Positions 14,130 to 26,505 of a stretch of DNA of 64,000 nt are shown piece by piece. Every line of letters begins with the position of its first letter. Position 1 is the first letter of the stretch. Under the pieces are notes generated by a model. It did not search any database and had not been told where the DNA came from. It saw nothing but the letters and a program-made list of their open reading frames with translations. The position numbers and the translations under genes are program-made. The stretch comes from Cymbidium sinense (lineage: Eukaryota > Streptophyta > Magnoliopsida > Asparagales > Orchidaceae), in NCBI GenBank assembly GCA_021442155.1, contig CM038221.1, positions 76,896,494 to 76,960,493 on the forward strand, in the 5' to 3' direction.

Positions 14130-14410
14130 TATTTATGAAAACTTGGTAGGTGTGTGAAGCTCTATGCTCAATAAAGTATCTTGGATAAGCCAGCGATTAG
14201 ATGTAGCCGCGTGAGGATGATCAGAATCTAATCGCCAAAATTTTGATTTAATTTTCAACTTAAAAATAAGAGGAAGAATCAAGATCCAATTAAAAAGAAA
14301 TCGAGCATATTAAAAATAAATAATCTAAAATGAAATTTGAATGATTTAAAATTGCATATATATATTTGCTTTTATGCAGGTGATCGAAGACCCCACTAAT
14401 GCTCAATAGG
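13545..14410 (+). repeat. Tandem repeat, about 280 bp unit, about 3.3 copies
   Basis: Each unit has 'AATCAAGAT(T/C)(C/A)A' near 13,719, 13,996 and 14,276, an 'ATAATCTAAAAT(A/G)AAATTTGA' stretch, and a 'TAATGCTCAATA' phrase after a TTTAT(G/C)(C/T)-type start. Units begin near 13,550, 13,808, 14,126 and 14,369. The second unit carries an expanded (AT)n (14,078-14,127). The array is not seen in the other LTR copies. Confidence 0.85.
14078..14127 (+). repeat. (AT)n microsatellite
   Basis: About 24 AT units lie inside the 280-bp tandem array; the neighbouring units have only a short ATATAT at this point. Confidence 0.95.
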
Positions 14411-16473
14411 GCTTAATGGGTATGAAGAATCGTAGTAATGAAGACAATCATCGAATAGAGCGTCACTACGCTTGATTACGGCACCCACGAGATGACATCA
14501 ATCTTTCGCCAAAATTTTATCCAAAATTATACTGCAACAAAATTCAAGCTAAACAAATAGCGTTAAGCGCTAAAATAAAATTGATATCGAATTAAATTTT
14601 GAATTATAAATGAGAATGAATTTGAAATGAATTCAAGATTATATTTCAAATAAAGAAAGATGGATTGACTCAAACAGATTATAAACTTGAAGCGATGAAT
14701 ATTTTTGGCAATAAATATAAATTTGGCACTTCAATATATGTTATTAAGGGATCTAATAAGATATTAGAAATTTAAAATGTCTTCCTCGCCAGATCTTTAA
14801 TTATAAGAAACAAAATCGCTCTAAATTAAATCTACTAATTATGAATCTTCTTTCAATCCAAAAATTAAGAAATTTCATTATAATTATAATTTTTCAAAAT
14901 CAATGATTTCATTAATTAGATGAAAATATCTAAAGCTAAAAATATCTGCATGTGCTAGGACATAGAGATTTAAAGTGTAAATTTTAATATAAGAAAATAC
15001 TGCGCAGGCTAAGTTGAGATTAAATAAATATGAAATCAATCTCATAATTTAGAAATAAAATTACCTAAATTACTAAATACCCGCATAGGCCCCGACACTC
15101 ATACCAAGCATCTAAACTGTGTTTGTGGATGCTGCGCGAGTTTTAAAAAAAGAAGATGAATGATGAAATCAATTCAATCCTTTACAACTATATGCATGCG
15201 AGTTAATGAATGTATCCATATGCTAATTCAAATCAATGAAAGAGATAAATATTCAATTCCATAGAATATGATTATAGTAGGCTTAATCCTCTAAGTGTAA
15301 AATAGTGTCGATTGGGTCTACTAACTGATCAACTTCTAAATGAACTTAGATTACATTATATTATAAGACACAACCCTCTATATTTGTAGAGTTGACAAGA
15401 TTTGTTATGATACCAATTTCCTGATAAATTTAAATTACACATAAATTAATGGCGATTCTCTGGCGAGTTGACAAAGTTCTGGATGATGGTTGTGTTGAAT
15501 GATTTCAAGAAATTAATTTTAAATTATTATATCTCAAATTCAAATTTATAAATGCAAGTTGTAGACCCGATCCTCTACTAATAAAATAGCAGAGTTGACA
15601 GGGTCTACCTCAATGATGACCGCGTTGATTGAAAATCTCAACCGGAGGGGATATTATCATCAAAAGATATTTAAGTTCTAAATTAATTCATCATGAAACT
15701 AAATTTTAACCAAGTAAACATCTGAACCAAATGAAATTTATTATTTAAAATACTTAAAGCAAATAATTCATCCACCCATCCACCATTGTTTATTAGGGAT
15801 GACAGATTAAGAAAACTCTAGCTCATAAAAGAGCTAATGTCAAATCAAATCATCTATATTCGACTCAAATAATCTCATGCGAAAGGGCGTGGCGTATGTG
15901 TCTGTAGTTTGATGAGTTCCACAAATGATTCATCGAGAATCTACGCGGGTGGTTCCCAAATTGCACCATTATATGGTCAATTGTAACCCATGTTCCCCAG
16001 CTCGACTTTGAGTTATGAATCAGGTATATTTGATAAAAGCTTTGTCGTTAAGGTGACTTAAGATTGTCTGTGACACCACTTTTCAAAGCGGGCGATGTAA
16101 TCCATGTGTATGTCAATCCTTCAATCAAAGGGTAAACTTCCTTAAATAAAACATGGTCGGAAGATGGAACCATGGTCAGATGGATCACTCTCCCAACCAT
16201 CCGCTTTAAGCTAAAATGGTGAATTTCATGAATTTTAAGCGAGAAATCAAAACTCCACATGTCTTACGTTTCATTTAACGATCTAAGCTAATCGAAAGTT
16301 CTCTCACTGAGAGAGGTAATTAACCATATGCTTATATAAACTTAACCAATCTAAAGTCCTCACCAAATGAGACGAAATCTGAGTAGTGTCTATATTATCT
16401 ATTCGAAAATTTTCTTCGACATAAATCATACTCTCTTAATCGAGAAGTCGGTGGCAAATTTTTGAAGCCCACA

Positions 16474-17085
16474 CTTTGTAGATCAAAAAATTGAGCAAGT
16501 TCACTAACAATGAAGGCTTATTTTGTCCAATAACCTACCGCTCAGATTTCTCTCATTTTTTTCTTATAAGTTTTAGTTTGGCTTTTATTAGATTTATAGG
16601 TTTGTTTAAAATTGTGTTAATTCTTTTGGTTATTATAAAGTTAATATGTTGTGCGGCTATTAATAGTCCAATTTAGCATGTGGTGTGTGTATATCTTTGA
16701 GATCGTTTTTTCTTTCTTTAGATTTTGATCATTTATTTTGAACATAACTTCTAGATATAATTCATTTTTCTTTCTTTAGGGTGATTACAAGCAAGAAGAT
16801 AAAGATATGGCAACTTCTAACAAAATTGATGAGCATAACACCACTAGGAAATACTACATTGAAAAAATCTAATTTCACCATGAAACTTCCAAAAAAAATC
16901 ATTGATAATATGCTTATATAGTTATGTGGAAATAATATTGAGACAATCAATTAAGAATACATACCCGAACAAGAGTGATGAAATGTTTAAAAATGTAATT
17001 ATATATATATACTTTTTACCACATTTTTCATAAAACTAAACAAATGTCTCTTGTCACATATTTATCTTATGTGTATGTGTACAAT
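16474..17085. other. AT-rich spacer, nothing recognised
   Basis: This is flanking DNA right of element A's 3' LTR. It has short open stretches only (16,491-16,676 plus, hydrophobic). No motif or repeat was identified. Confidence 0.5.
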
Positions 17086-17270
17086 AACAATAACAACAAC
17101 AATCCTTTATCCCACTATGTGGATCAACTACATTAATTTTTTTTCTCCATTGTGTCCTATTAAATGTCATATTCTCATTTAATTTTAATAAAATAAGATC
17201 ATTCTTATACTTCATAACAAGTCTTTTTAAGTTTACCTCTTAACTAGGTCATTGGGCGGCTGACGTCTGT
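17086..17270 (-). mobile_element. RTE-type LINE, 3' end fragment
   Basis: On the minus strand this ends with the RTE 3' terminus: a TAGT(T/C)GATCCACATAGTGGGATAAAGG-like block followed by a (TTG)n-type tail (plus strand ACAATAACAATAACAACAAC at 17,089). The upstream words 'AGGTAAACTTAAAAAGACTTG' and 'AATTAAATGAGAATATGACA' parallel the copies at 24,541-26,505 and 43,138-43,687. Only the last ~180 bp are present. Confidence 0.7.
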
Positions 17271-17351
17271 GCGGTAGATAGATTGGTAGATAGATAGATA
17301 GATAGAGGAGGGAGAGCGTGTGTGCATGCAGTGTCGTGTACATGCGTATGC

Positions 17352-17383
<32 letters not shown>

Positions 17384-17385
17384 GC
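17270..17385. repeat. (GATA)n and (GA)n microsatellites
   Basis: GATAGATAGATAGATA-type units lie at about 17,275-17,306, then a GC-richer link, then (GATA)n/(GA)n at 17,353-17,382. Confidence 0.9.
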
Positions 17386-17727
17386 GATCTAGACTTTTTA
17401 ATGGGCTTTCTATATTTCACCACATTATTCAAACTTTTAACATTCTATATGAATAAACAAATTATTATAACAATTGATAAAATGCAATCTACAAGTAATT
17501 TCAAGTAGAGATAAAAGCAAAATTTTCAATCATAGATCTACTGAATGTATAATTTGGTAGACACAAAAAAGGGGATTTGTATGCATGACACTTAAAAATC
17601 CCAAGTTATGTATCTAACACTTAATCTCCACTATTCAACTTTCCCCAACACTAAATATTTTCTACTCTTCAATCTCCCCGTCATTCCAATAGATGGTGCC
17701 AAAAATAAAGTTAACAATGAGTAAATG

Positions 17728-17768
<41 letters not shown>

Positions 17769-18303
17769 ACAAGGAGTAAAAGGTGATAGTGATAAGTCAA
17801 CAAACATTATGGATGGTGACCTCATAGGATCAAGGCCTTCGGCTGACAATGGTCAGCCTCCAAGCTACAAGTTAGGGTTGCAGGACAAGTTCTAATATTA
17901 TGAGTATAGAGTCAAAGGTCAAGAACTAGGAGGGTTAGTGGCTGGAGAAGACAATTGTGGGATGTAAGCCAATGATGGATGCTGAGGATGGATGAAGTTT
18001 TGTCAAGCCCAAGGTGGACACATTGAGGATGAAGACAAAATGGTAGAAAAAGGGATTGAGACCATCAAAGATGAAACGGGGGTTACCACCATAAAAAGGC
18101 TGGCTTATGGGGTAGGGAGTGGAAGATGGGGGAAAGGCATAAGTAGATGAGGGAAGAGGCATGCAAAGGTCTCTACAACGATGAAAAGAGGGAGGGGTGG
18201 TCATGCAAGAAGATGAGAGCAGAGAGGTAGCAAAAGTAAAAAAAGCATGATTTATGTTGTTATCTTCATTATGTCTTCCTGTATTAATAATTCCATTCTC
18301 ATT

Positions 18304-18350
<47 letters not shown>

Positions 18351-19835
18351 ACTCCAGACATTCTTATAACAGTTTGTAGCAGAAGATGTTAAGTGTAAAC
18401 GGGGGAATGATATATTTGATATGTTTTAAATATTTGAATGGTAGATAAATAGAAGATTAGGTGTTAATGTGCCAAGTGGAAAGTGTTTAGTGTCGTATAA
18501 GTCCCCCCAAAACAAATTATTAGGAGAATTAATCATTCATCTTTTAGAAGAAGAAAATCTAACTCATATATCATATATGAAAAGACTAAAAGAAAATAAT
18601 TAAAGGCACAACACATATAAACGTAGAACCCAAAAAAGCTTGCCAATCTTAGAGAGCATTACCAGCTGTTGTGCAAGCATATTCAATTGATGAAGTAAGA
18701 GGATCCAAACCCTGTAAGTTAGAAAGTATTAGATGAAGTAGAAACAAAGATTGTAGTCGTTGCATCATATGAGATGATGACATTTATGATAAACAAATTT
18801 GCAAAAGTTGTAACAATTTTCAAATCATCGCATCAAAAAAGACATGCTCATAGGAAGTCTACTTGTACTGAATAGATTAAGCCTACTCATAAGCCAAACT
18901 TTAAACAATTTCTCCTATTTTCTTATGTAAACATATTGGTTGGGTGTTTGAAGTTGGAAATTAACATATTTACACAAAAGGAATCATCTTTTTTGATGCT
19001 TTTGATCAAAGCTTCAATTTTTTGATGCAAATAACACGAACCAAGAATTCACTTGATACTATTGAACTATCCTCAGAATTACTAGTGAGTGTTTTTGTGA
19101 TAAAGTGAAGGCTTGATTACTTTCACTAGTAGAGATGAAAACAAGGCAAGTCAATCTCGAATCAAGGATAGCTCGAGTCATACTCAAGTCAAGACCAACC
19201 CCAACCACTGAGCTCAACTTTGGCCTTTTTGACCACTCGCATGAGCTTATCAACTTAGGGATGACTCGGGCTACACTAAACAATTATAGGGCAAGCTTGT
19301 ACTCAAGTTTAGCATAACTCCATGCATTAAGCTAAACTATTGAGCTATCTACATAACTTGGATGAGTTCATCAAGCCACTTGCCATGAATTTTGTGAGGG
19401 CAAGGATGAGAGTGTGTGGGTAGAAAACTCAATAGACAATTGTGTAAAAGTGGTAGATACAACATGGATCCAATAGAAGACATAAATGATGACAACAAAG
19501 TAACTAGCAAAGGCAACATAGAATCAATGGCAATGGTTTAAAATCATTAGAAGTAGCATATAATAAAAGATGATAGTGTAGACTTGACAGGTGATAAGGA
19601 ATCAAAGGTTGTTACATAGATCTAATGACAATGGCCTTAATCTAGTGGAGAAAGATGATTTGTTGTAGAGAGAGAAGATGAAACAACAACTATTGTGAGA
19701 GAGCCGTGCCAGACCCAAGCAAGAGCAGGTTATATAATATTTTCATTTAAATTTTCAATATAACCCTATATGATTCTTATACTTAAAAATATAATTGAAT
19801 TTAATAATTTTATTGAGTCAACTCATTGAACCGAG
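17386..19835. other. Spacer with CT microsatellites, no gene recognised
   Basis: (CT)n tracts lie at 17,731-17,766 and 18,307-18,350. A G-rich purine segment (17,790-18,240) gives a minus-strand open stretch of 89 codons (17,935-18,204, proline-rich), which I judge chance. At 19,130-19,310 there are imperfect repeats around 'CTCGAGTCATACTCAAGTC' and its variants. Nothing here is assignable to a family. Confidence 0.5.
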
Positions 19836-19837
19836 TT

Positions 19838-20190
19838 GTTGGGTCAAACTTCATCTCATTTATCACTCAAGATCAAATCATGGCATGATCACCACATCTC
19901 TTTCCAAGTTTAATTGTCTTGCCTACAAGATGAGTAAATGTCATCATATTTTTTCATCTAACACTAGTCGTTGTAGTCTACATTTTGTGTTAAACCACTT
20001 TAAAGTCCTAGGCATATCCTTACATGGCTAAGATTATATTATTTTATCATATTCATTGATAATTATTCTAAAGTCACTTGGGTAAAGTTAAAGGCTACCC
20101 TGAAGTCCATATTTTTCAAACTTTTTTTGTAAAGAAATAGAAGTACAAAATTTTATATTAATCAAAACTATATACACTAATAACACTATC
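19838..20190 (+). pseudogene. Ty1/copia GAG-pre-integrase/integrase fragment
   Basis: One frame reads CLAYKMSKCHH (the zinc-binding 'C-xC-x-GK' region in decayed form), SLHFVLNHFKVLGIS (compare 'PFELVHSDVWGPS') and, after a stop and frame change, YYFIIFIDNYSKVTWVKL, which matches the conserved 'YFVTFIDDYSRxTWVY' of copia integrases. The second D of IDD is N here. It fades at about 20,190, where an RTE fragment starts. Dead. Confidence 0.8.
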
Positions 20191-20199
20191 TTTTTCGGT

Positions 20200-21602
20200 A
20201 ACACTACGTTTGTTGATCCCAAGTCCAGATGTGAAAAGTGGAGGGTTGCGATAGGTAGTTAACAGCCAACATAAAACTTGTCGAAACAATCATGAAATGA
20301 ATCCTTTAAAATATTGTGTTAATGCTAAGGTGTCACAGCGGCGTTGTATGGCCTCTGATGAAAAGTGCAGGCTAGCGTGTCGGCCGCGGTGTTAAATAAT
20401 GGTTCCCACATTATGGACATATGTGGGAAATGAAGTTAGTCCATGAAACTAGAATTAAGTTAGGAACTTGGAATATAGGTACTCTTACATGTAAATTAAT
20501 GAAGTTAATAGATATTATGGTTCATAGGAAGATAAATATGTCATGTGTTCAATAAACTAAATGAGTTGGGGAGAAGGCCAATAAGATTGATAGTTTAGAT
20601 TTTAAACTTTGGTATTCAAGTAGAAGTTGAATTAGAAATAGCGTAGGTGTGATTATAGATAAAAATTTGAAGGATAATATTATAAATATTAATAGATGCG
20701 AAGATAGAATTATAGCTTTAAAGATTATTATTGATATTAAGATTATCAATGTTATAAGTGTTTATGCTCCTCAAGTAGGTTTGGATGTAGCAAGAAAAAT
20801 TTTAGAATGAATTAGAGAGATTAACAAAGATATCTCAAGAAAAGTATTTATTGGAGGAGATTTAAATAGGCGTATTAGTAGAGTGGTAGAAGATTTTAAA
20901 AGTATTCATGATGGTTATGGATTTAGAGTGGTAATGAAGAATGTATGGATATTAAATTTTAATTTAACTTATGATTTTGTAATTCTACTTTATTTAAGAA
21001 AAAGATATTATTACTTATAAAATGAATAAGAAAACAAATTGATTATTTTCGATAAAAAAATAGATCGTTAGATTGTAAAGATTGTAATGTCATTCCAAGT
21101 GAAAGTTTAAGTACCCAACATCAATTGTTAATTTTAGATTTTAAGATGAAAGATTGAAAGATGGAAAATAAATCAAATTATTGTCCTAGGATTAGATGAG
21201 GGGCACTTAAAAAATACTAATAAAAATATTTTTAAGAGCAAGCTACAAGAGCTTAGAATTTGTAATGTTAAAAAGAAATTTATTATATGGGAAAAAAGTA
21301 CAATGAAATTAAGCAAATTGTAAAAAAATATGTTTGAATAATCAAAAGGAAAAATTTATTGTAATAAAAATAGTTGATGGTGGAGTCAGAATGTGCAAAG
21401 AAAAATAAGAAATAATAAACATTATTATAAAACTTGATTTAGGTGTAAAAACTCATAGAATTAAAAAAGATATAAAATGGCCTGTAGAGATTATAAGAAA
21501 GCAATATATATCTGAAAATTAAATTTTTAGTGATTTATACAATAAATTAGATACCAAAAAAAGTGAAAGATGTATGTATAAGCTAGTCAACCAAAAAGAT
21601 AG
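20200..21602 (+). mobile_element. RTE-type LINE, 5' part with AP endonuclease
   Basis: The 5' leader (20,230-20,450) is GC-richer. From 20,460 the frame reads IKLGTWNIGTLTCKLMKLID, then KWVGEKANKIDSLDFKLWY, VGVIIDKNLKDNI, IIALKIIIDIKIINVISVYA and KVFIGGDLN. This is the RTE-clade endonuclease order (TWN, ETKW with E lost, GVGII, SxYAP, GDxN). The RT N-terminal spacer continues, with LDTKKSERCMYKLV-like sequence, to about 21,600, where it is truncated before the RT core. Many stops and frameshifts are present. A related minus-strand copy at 24,541-26,505 has the complementary 3' half. Confidence 0.85.
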
Positions 21603-21985
21603 GACATATTTTAAACTTTTTGACTATTTATCAAGTAGCTCCCCAACCCTATGAGGGGTTAGGACATATTTTAAACTTTTTACAGAGATCTTTTTTACCT
21701 TCTTTCTGAGATTTTTTTAGTGCATTTTTTACTCTTCTTTGGCTTATTCTTGTACTCCTCTTTTTTTAGTGTATTTTTTACTCTTTTTGGCTTAATCTTG
21801 TACTCCTCTTCGAGCTTCTTTAATAAAAATACTCACTTTATACCCTTTATTTCTTCTCCTCTTCTCAACCTCATTAAGTTAATCGCACAAGTAAGATTTA
21901 GTGTCACCCACAAACAATCCAAAATCCGACATCCTAAAAGGTGAGGTGAGCATAAAGTAGATACCATAGATAAGAAGTTGAGCGA
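21603..21985. other. Junction segment with a short direct repeat
   Basis: 'AGGACATATTTTAAACTTTTT' occurs at 21,601-21,621 and 21,661-21,681, and a 'TTTTTACTCTT(C)TTTTGGCTTA' phrase is also doubled (21,727 and 21,776). It could be the remnant of element B's 5' LTR, but there is no second LTR copy to prove it. Confidence 0.35.
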
Positions 21986-23330
21986 GAGGCAAAACAACTG
22001 ACCAAGAAAAACTCGATCAATATGGATACTAACAACGACATTTCGCTAACCATCAAGACCTGAAGGAAATCTAGTAGATCACATACCTAATTTAAGGAGC
22101 CATGGAGTGAGTTCACTGGGAGAGCCTGTGTGGCCGAAAATATGAAGGATCTTTTGATTCAACTAACTGTCGAGGTAGGAAAAATAATTAAGCGTTGACT
22201 CTTACCCCAACCTAAACGATACACTATTCGTACCAACAATGAGAAGACATCACCTCCTAGGCAAAGCAGCAATCCTAAATTGACCAATGCATTCTCCAAG
22301 GAAATCATCGAAACTAGGCCACCATTGAAGTTAAAAATGCCTCACCTTGAGCCTTAAAGAAGAAGATCTGACCCCCAACATATCATATCGCTATTTTGAG
22401 TCAACGAGCTCACTACTGAAACCAATGTGCTGAAGTGTCATCACTTTTCATCACCTTCAAAGAACATACTTTAAGGTAATTTCACACCTCCCTATATACA
22501 TTATAACTTCTTTCACTAACTTCAAACACATGTTTGTTACCCAATTTGGCAATGCACAAAGACTGCTAGAAAGCTCGCAAGAATTGTTGCAAATGTACTA
22601 AGAGCAAGGAGAGTCCCTAAGAAAATTTATTATATGCTTTCAAATGAAAATATTAGAAGTGAAAGATCTAGAGCTTGTTGTCGCACGGGCTGCCTTACTC
22701 AAGGCCTGAAAGAAGGATCATTAAAATATACCCTCAACCTCCAACAACCAAAGATTTTTGTCGAGTTACTCAAACTTGACAATAGTCATGTAAATTCTAA
22801 AGAGTAAAATAAAAGCGCTCAATCTTCAAGGGCGATACCACAAGGAGGGATGCCCCAGAGAAAATACTGTTAGCCACTTGATCGACATTACAGACTAATA
22901 CGAGGCAGAAAGTGGACAAAAAGTTGCACATCTCTCACAATCACAGGCACCATATGCCACAAAATGTGCAGGCTCACACAAGATCTGCACTAAGAATGAG
23001 ACCTCTTAACTCCCCACCATGAGGCATCGCAACCGACTCGCCCTATCAAAGCAAGTACCAACTGCAACATCATTTCCTACAATCACCCCCTTGCGTGTTA
23101 TTATGATCGAGATAGTTGAGATCAGCCAAAAGAAAGAATATTTTAAGTGCCATGCTCACATTAATGCAGGCACTCATGCTCGAACCCATCAAGATATTAT
23201 GCAGACCACGGAGATCATAAGCAAGGCATTAAAAAATGCCAAAACCACAAGAATTCATTTGAAGAGTCCATCCGAGCACAAAAATTGAGAAAGTTTGTAC
23301 TAGCAATTCTTAGACAGCAACCAAGGAAGG
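21985..23330 (+). pseudogene. Ty3/gypsy gag, element B
   Basis: The frame around 22,570-22,800 reads LESSQELLQMY, ESLRKFIICFQMKILEVKDL and the 'AARAALLKGLKEG'-like helix in decayed form, typical of plant gypsy capsid. Near 23,128-23,215 a KKEYFKCHAH, GTHARTHQDI, MQTTEIIS block matches the C-terminal gag 'KYCxYHKDHGHxTEDC' zinc-binding segment, with key cysteines replaced. The structural protein is not functional: several stops and frame changes. Confidence 0.7.
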
Positions 23331-23499
23331 ATCTAATAGAAGATCTGACCAATGAGCTCGTACCTGCTAATGCCATACACATTATAAGGGTGGTACCAGC
23401 GATATGATGTTTAGTTCTCTAGAGAAGCTAGCCTCAAGCAACTAAAACAAGAGAGGTGAACTGGACAACTATGACTTGAGCCCCTACAAATGAGGTGAT

Positions 23500-23710
23500 G
23501 CCAATCAACTTCACAGAGTAAGATAGACCAATGACTGGCAATCCCTTCAATGTAGTGATGGTCACAATGTTAATCGCCCATTACCAATGTAGAAACATAT
23601 TAATAGGCACTAACAATTTTGTCAATATCAATTTTAGGTTGATTTTCAATGAAATTAACTTGATGATTCAAGACTCACGCCGATAACCGGCCCGCTCTAT
23701 TGATTCTTAA
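23500..23710 (+). pseudogene. Aspartic protease remnant, element B
   Basis: INFTE, then RPMTGNPFNVVMVTMLIAHY and RNILIGTNNFVNINFRLIF correspond to the gypsy protease stretch 'HxDALVVxxxI...VRRILVDNGSS.DIL..'. The catalytic D-[TS/N]-G triad is replaced (G-T-N), so it is dead. It lies between gag and RT in the expected order. Confidence 0.7.
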
Positions 23711-24179
23711 GAGGGCAGTGCAAAGGAGAAAGGATGATTACTATCCTAGTAAACTAAAGAGAATGTGAGAAGTAATTTACAGTTATGGTCATGTTCATCA
23801 ATGTCGACGCATTAACTACTTATAATGCCAACTTCAAGCGATCACTATTAAACACCTTAAGAGCCATGTTATCCATTTACCATGTAGCCATCAAATTTTC
23901 TACCAGTGTCCAGAAGATCACTATGAAGAGCGATCTCCTACAATCAATGACTTGTTACCTCAAAATTGTGTGCGACTCGTGCTGACCACAAGAGGAATTC
24001 CTTCAACATGAAGTTGATAGATGAATAAGGTTAGAGACAATGGAGACTAAAAGAGTTTCGTCGACTAAATGCAACACTAACCAAGTTCTCAAAATAAGCT
24101 CCTCATACAATCCAAAGCATAGAAAAGAACTCGTCCAAGCCTGCAAGAAGATCTTGATGAATTCACATAAATAGTAGTT

Positions 24180-24540
24180 GAGGTGGTAGGAATCGACATC
24201 AATGCCACCTATCACAAATTGAACGTCAAAAAAAATGTGAGCCCAACAAGCAAAAATTGAGAAAGATTACACATCTACCCCTCGAGCTTATTAAGGAGGA
24301 AGTGTAAAATTGTAAAACATCAACTTCATCAAAGAAGGTCAATATCCCGAATGGATATTAAATGTAGCGACGATGTAAAAAGCCAATGAAAAGTAAAGAA
24401 TATGTCAAATTCACAAATCTGAACTCGACATGTCCAAAGGACTAATACTTACTACCAAAAATTGGCACACTATTCAACTAGGAAGACATCAACCCTATCA
24501 TGAGTTTACTAGATGCATTCTCCAATTACAACAACAACAA
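24180..24540 (+). pseudogene. Reverse transcriptase, N-terminal part, element B
   Basis: This carries the entry segment of gypsy RT: IKEEV (with stop), NINFIKEGQYPEWILNVATM, KSELDMSKG and FTRCILQL, then AFSNYN-like residues in another frame. It matches 'FIKEVQYPEWLSNVV...FLDAFSGYNQI'. The LDAFSGY motif is split at 24,540 by an RTE insertion and resumes at 26,506. Confidence 0.8.
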
Positions 24541-26505
24541 CAACAACAACAACAAGCCTTAATCCCACTAGGTGGGGTTGGCTACATAAATTCGTCGTCT
24601 CCATTGTGTCCTATTATGTGTCAAATTCTCATTTAAATCAAGTATACTAAGATCATTTTTTATACATCTTAACCAAGTCTTTTAGGTCTACCTCTACCTT
24701 TCTTAACATAAGGCAAATCTAATGCATCTACTCTCCTGTCGGGTCATCCGACGGCCGCTTTATGTGGAAACCATCTAAGGCGACTCTCCTAATCTTATCT
24801 ACCCTGAGCTACTCCAACTTTTTCCCGAATATACTCATTTTGCATTCTATCTTTAAGAGTAAAGCCACTCATCTCATCCTCATCTATAATAACTTAGTCT
24901 TGTGCTTCTCTTTTATTGGCCAACATTCGCACCATAAGTCATTGCGGTCTTACCTTATAAAATTTTTTTAAGTTTAAGTAGAACTTTTCTATCACATAAT
25001 AGGCGGCATTCCTCCACTTCATCCAACTTGAATTCTACTAATAACATCTCCATCTATTTCACCATCATTTTGAACAACAGTCTAAATATAAACGCCACTC
25101 TTATTAATGATTTGTTCACCTAATATCACAACACTACCACTATAACTTCTACAACTAAAATTACACTCCATATATTCGCTTTAGATCTACTTAAACAAAA
25201 CTTTTAGACTCTGAGTTGACCTCCATAATTCAAGTTTCGTTGGACTCCATCTCTAGTCTTATCAGAAAAATGTCATCGAAAAAGCATACACCAGGTACAT
25301 CTTCTTGTAAATGCCTAGTAAGAACATCCATAACTAAAGTAAAAGATAAGGGCTTAAAGGCTGATCCTTGATGTAATCCAACCAAATAGGAAAATATTTT
25401 GTCAATCCTCCTTGTGTTTGGATACAAGTAACAACTCTAGTATACAAATCCTTAATTACTTGAATATAACCAATATTAACTTCTTTCTGTTCTAGAACTC
25501 TCCAAACAACATCTCTTGAAACTTTATCATAAGCTTTCTCTAAATCAATAAATATCATATGTAGATCATCCTTACTTTCTCTATGTTTCTCCATCAAACC
25601 CTAACAAATGTATAGCATCCATAGTAGATCTACTTGGCATGAAAAAAGCGATTGTGAAACTTACGTATCACATCGTAAATGCTTATCTCCCATAATTTTA
25701 ATGTATGACACATTAACTTAATTCTCTATAATTTGCACACTCTTGTGCACCACCTTTATTCTTAAATATAAACCAACAAACTCTTTCTCCACTCATCGAC
25801 ATCTTTTAATCTTTAAAATGACATTAAAAGATTTGTAAGCCAAGAAATTCTTTGATCTCTTAAACATTTCCACACTTCTATTGGAATATTATCCGGTCTC
25901 GCTTTTCCATATTTCATTTTCTTTAAAGCTTTTCTAACTTCGGTTACTAATCGATAAAATGAAATTCTCTATTTTGTTTAGTATTAAAGTTGTTAAAATC
26001 AATCGTCTTTCAGATCCTTCATTGAAAGTTTATCAAAATACCTCATCCTATTTTCAATATCCTTTTCTAAAAAAAGCATTTTATTATTTTCATCATTAAT
26101 ATAACTCACTGCTTCTTTCTTTCTCTATCTCTTTGGTTTAACTTATACATACATCTTTCACCTTCTATCTGTCTATATAAATTACTAAAAGCTAAATTTT
26201 TTCATCATATATTTTCTTAATCTCTTAAGACTTTATTTATATCTTTCCCAATTCTTAATTTTACATCTAAACCAAGTTTTATAACATCTTCTTATTTTTA
26301 TCTTTTCTCTCACTCCACCACCAACTATTCTTATTAAAAAAACTTTTCCTTTGATTCTCCAAACATCTTTAGAAGAACAATTTAAACTTTCTATTTTTTC
26401 CCACATAACGTTACTTCCTCATGAACATCCCAAATTCTAATCTCTTGTAGCTTGCTCTTAAAAATATTTTTATTTGTGTTCTTTAAAATGAAAATGAACT
26501 TGATC
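24541..26505 (-). mobile_element. RTE-type LINE, 5'-truncated, with RT domain
   Basis: The minus strand reads the RTE reverse transcriptase: MIFIDLEKAYDKVSRDVVWR, VLEQKEVNIGYIQVIKDLYT, GLHQGSAFKPLSFTLVMDVL, FFDDI (the (Y/F)ADD box with A lost). The 3' terminus is 'CCACCTAGTGGGATTAAGG' plus a (TTG)n tail (plus strand CAACAACAAC from 24,529). Probable target duplication: CAATTACAACAA (24,529-24,540) and CAATTACGACAA (26,506-26,517). The 5' end lacks the endonuclease. It sits inside element B's RT. Confidence 0.88.

Larger units (their letters stand above)
11892..16473 (+). mobile_element. 3' LTR L3 of element A, 4.6 kb
   Basis: It starts TGTTGACCTCC behind a polypurine tract and ends GAAGCCCACA. 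The 3' 1.35 kb matches L1 (1-1,445). Its two ends match the inverted solo LTRs at 3,632-8,455 and 28,363-32,794. It holds a CG-rich segment (11,900-12,400, many TCGA/CGAT words), a phosphatase pseudogene (12,912-13,390), a ~280-bp tandem array (13,545-14,410) and a long AT-rich tail with recurring 'ATCCTCTACT(A/G)AT' phrases. LTRs this long are rare, though known for some plant gypsy elements such as Ogre. Confidence 0.7.

Noticed and set aside
17244..17849. Short minus-strand frames with SLSLSL or ERERER
   Set aside because: They are products of (GA)n/(CT)n tracts; the rest has no similarity to known families.
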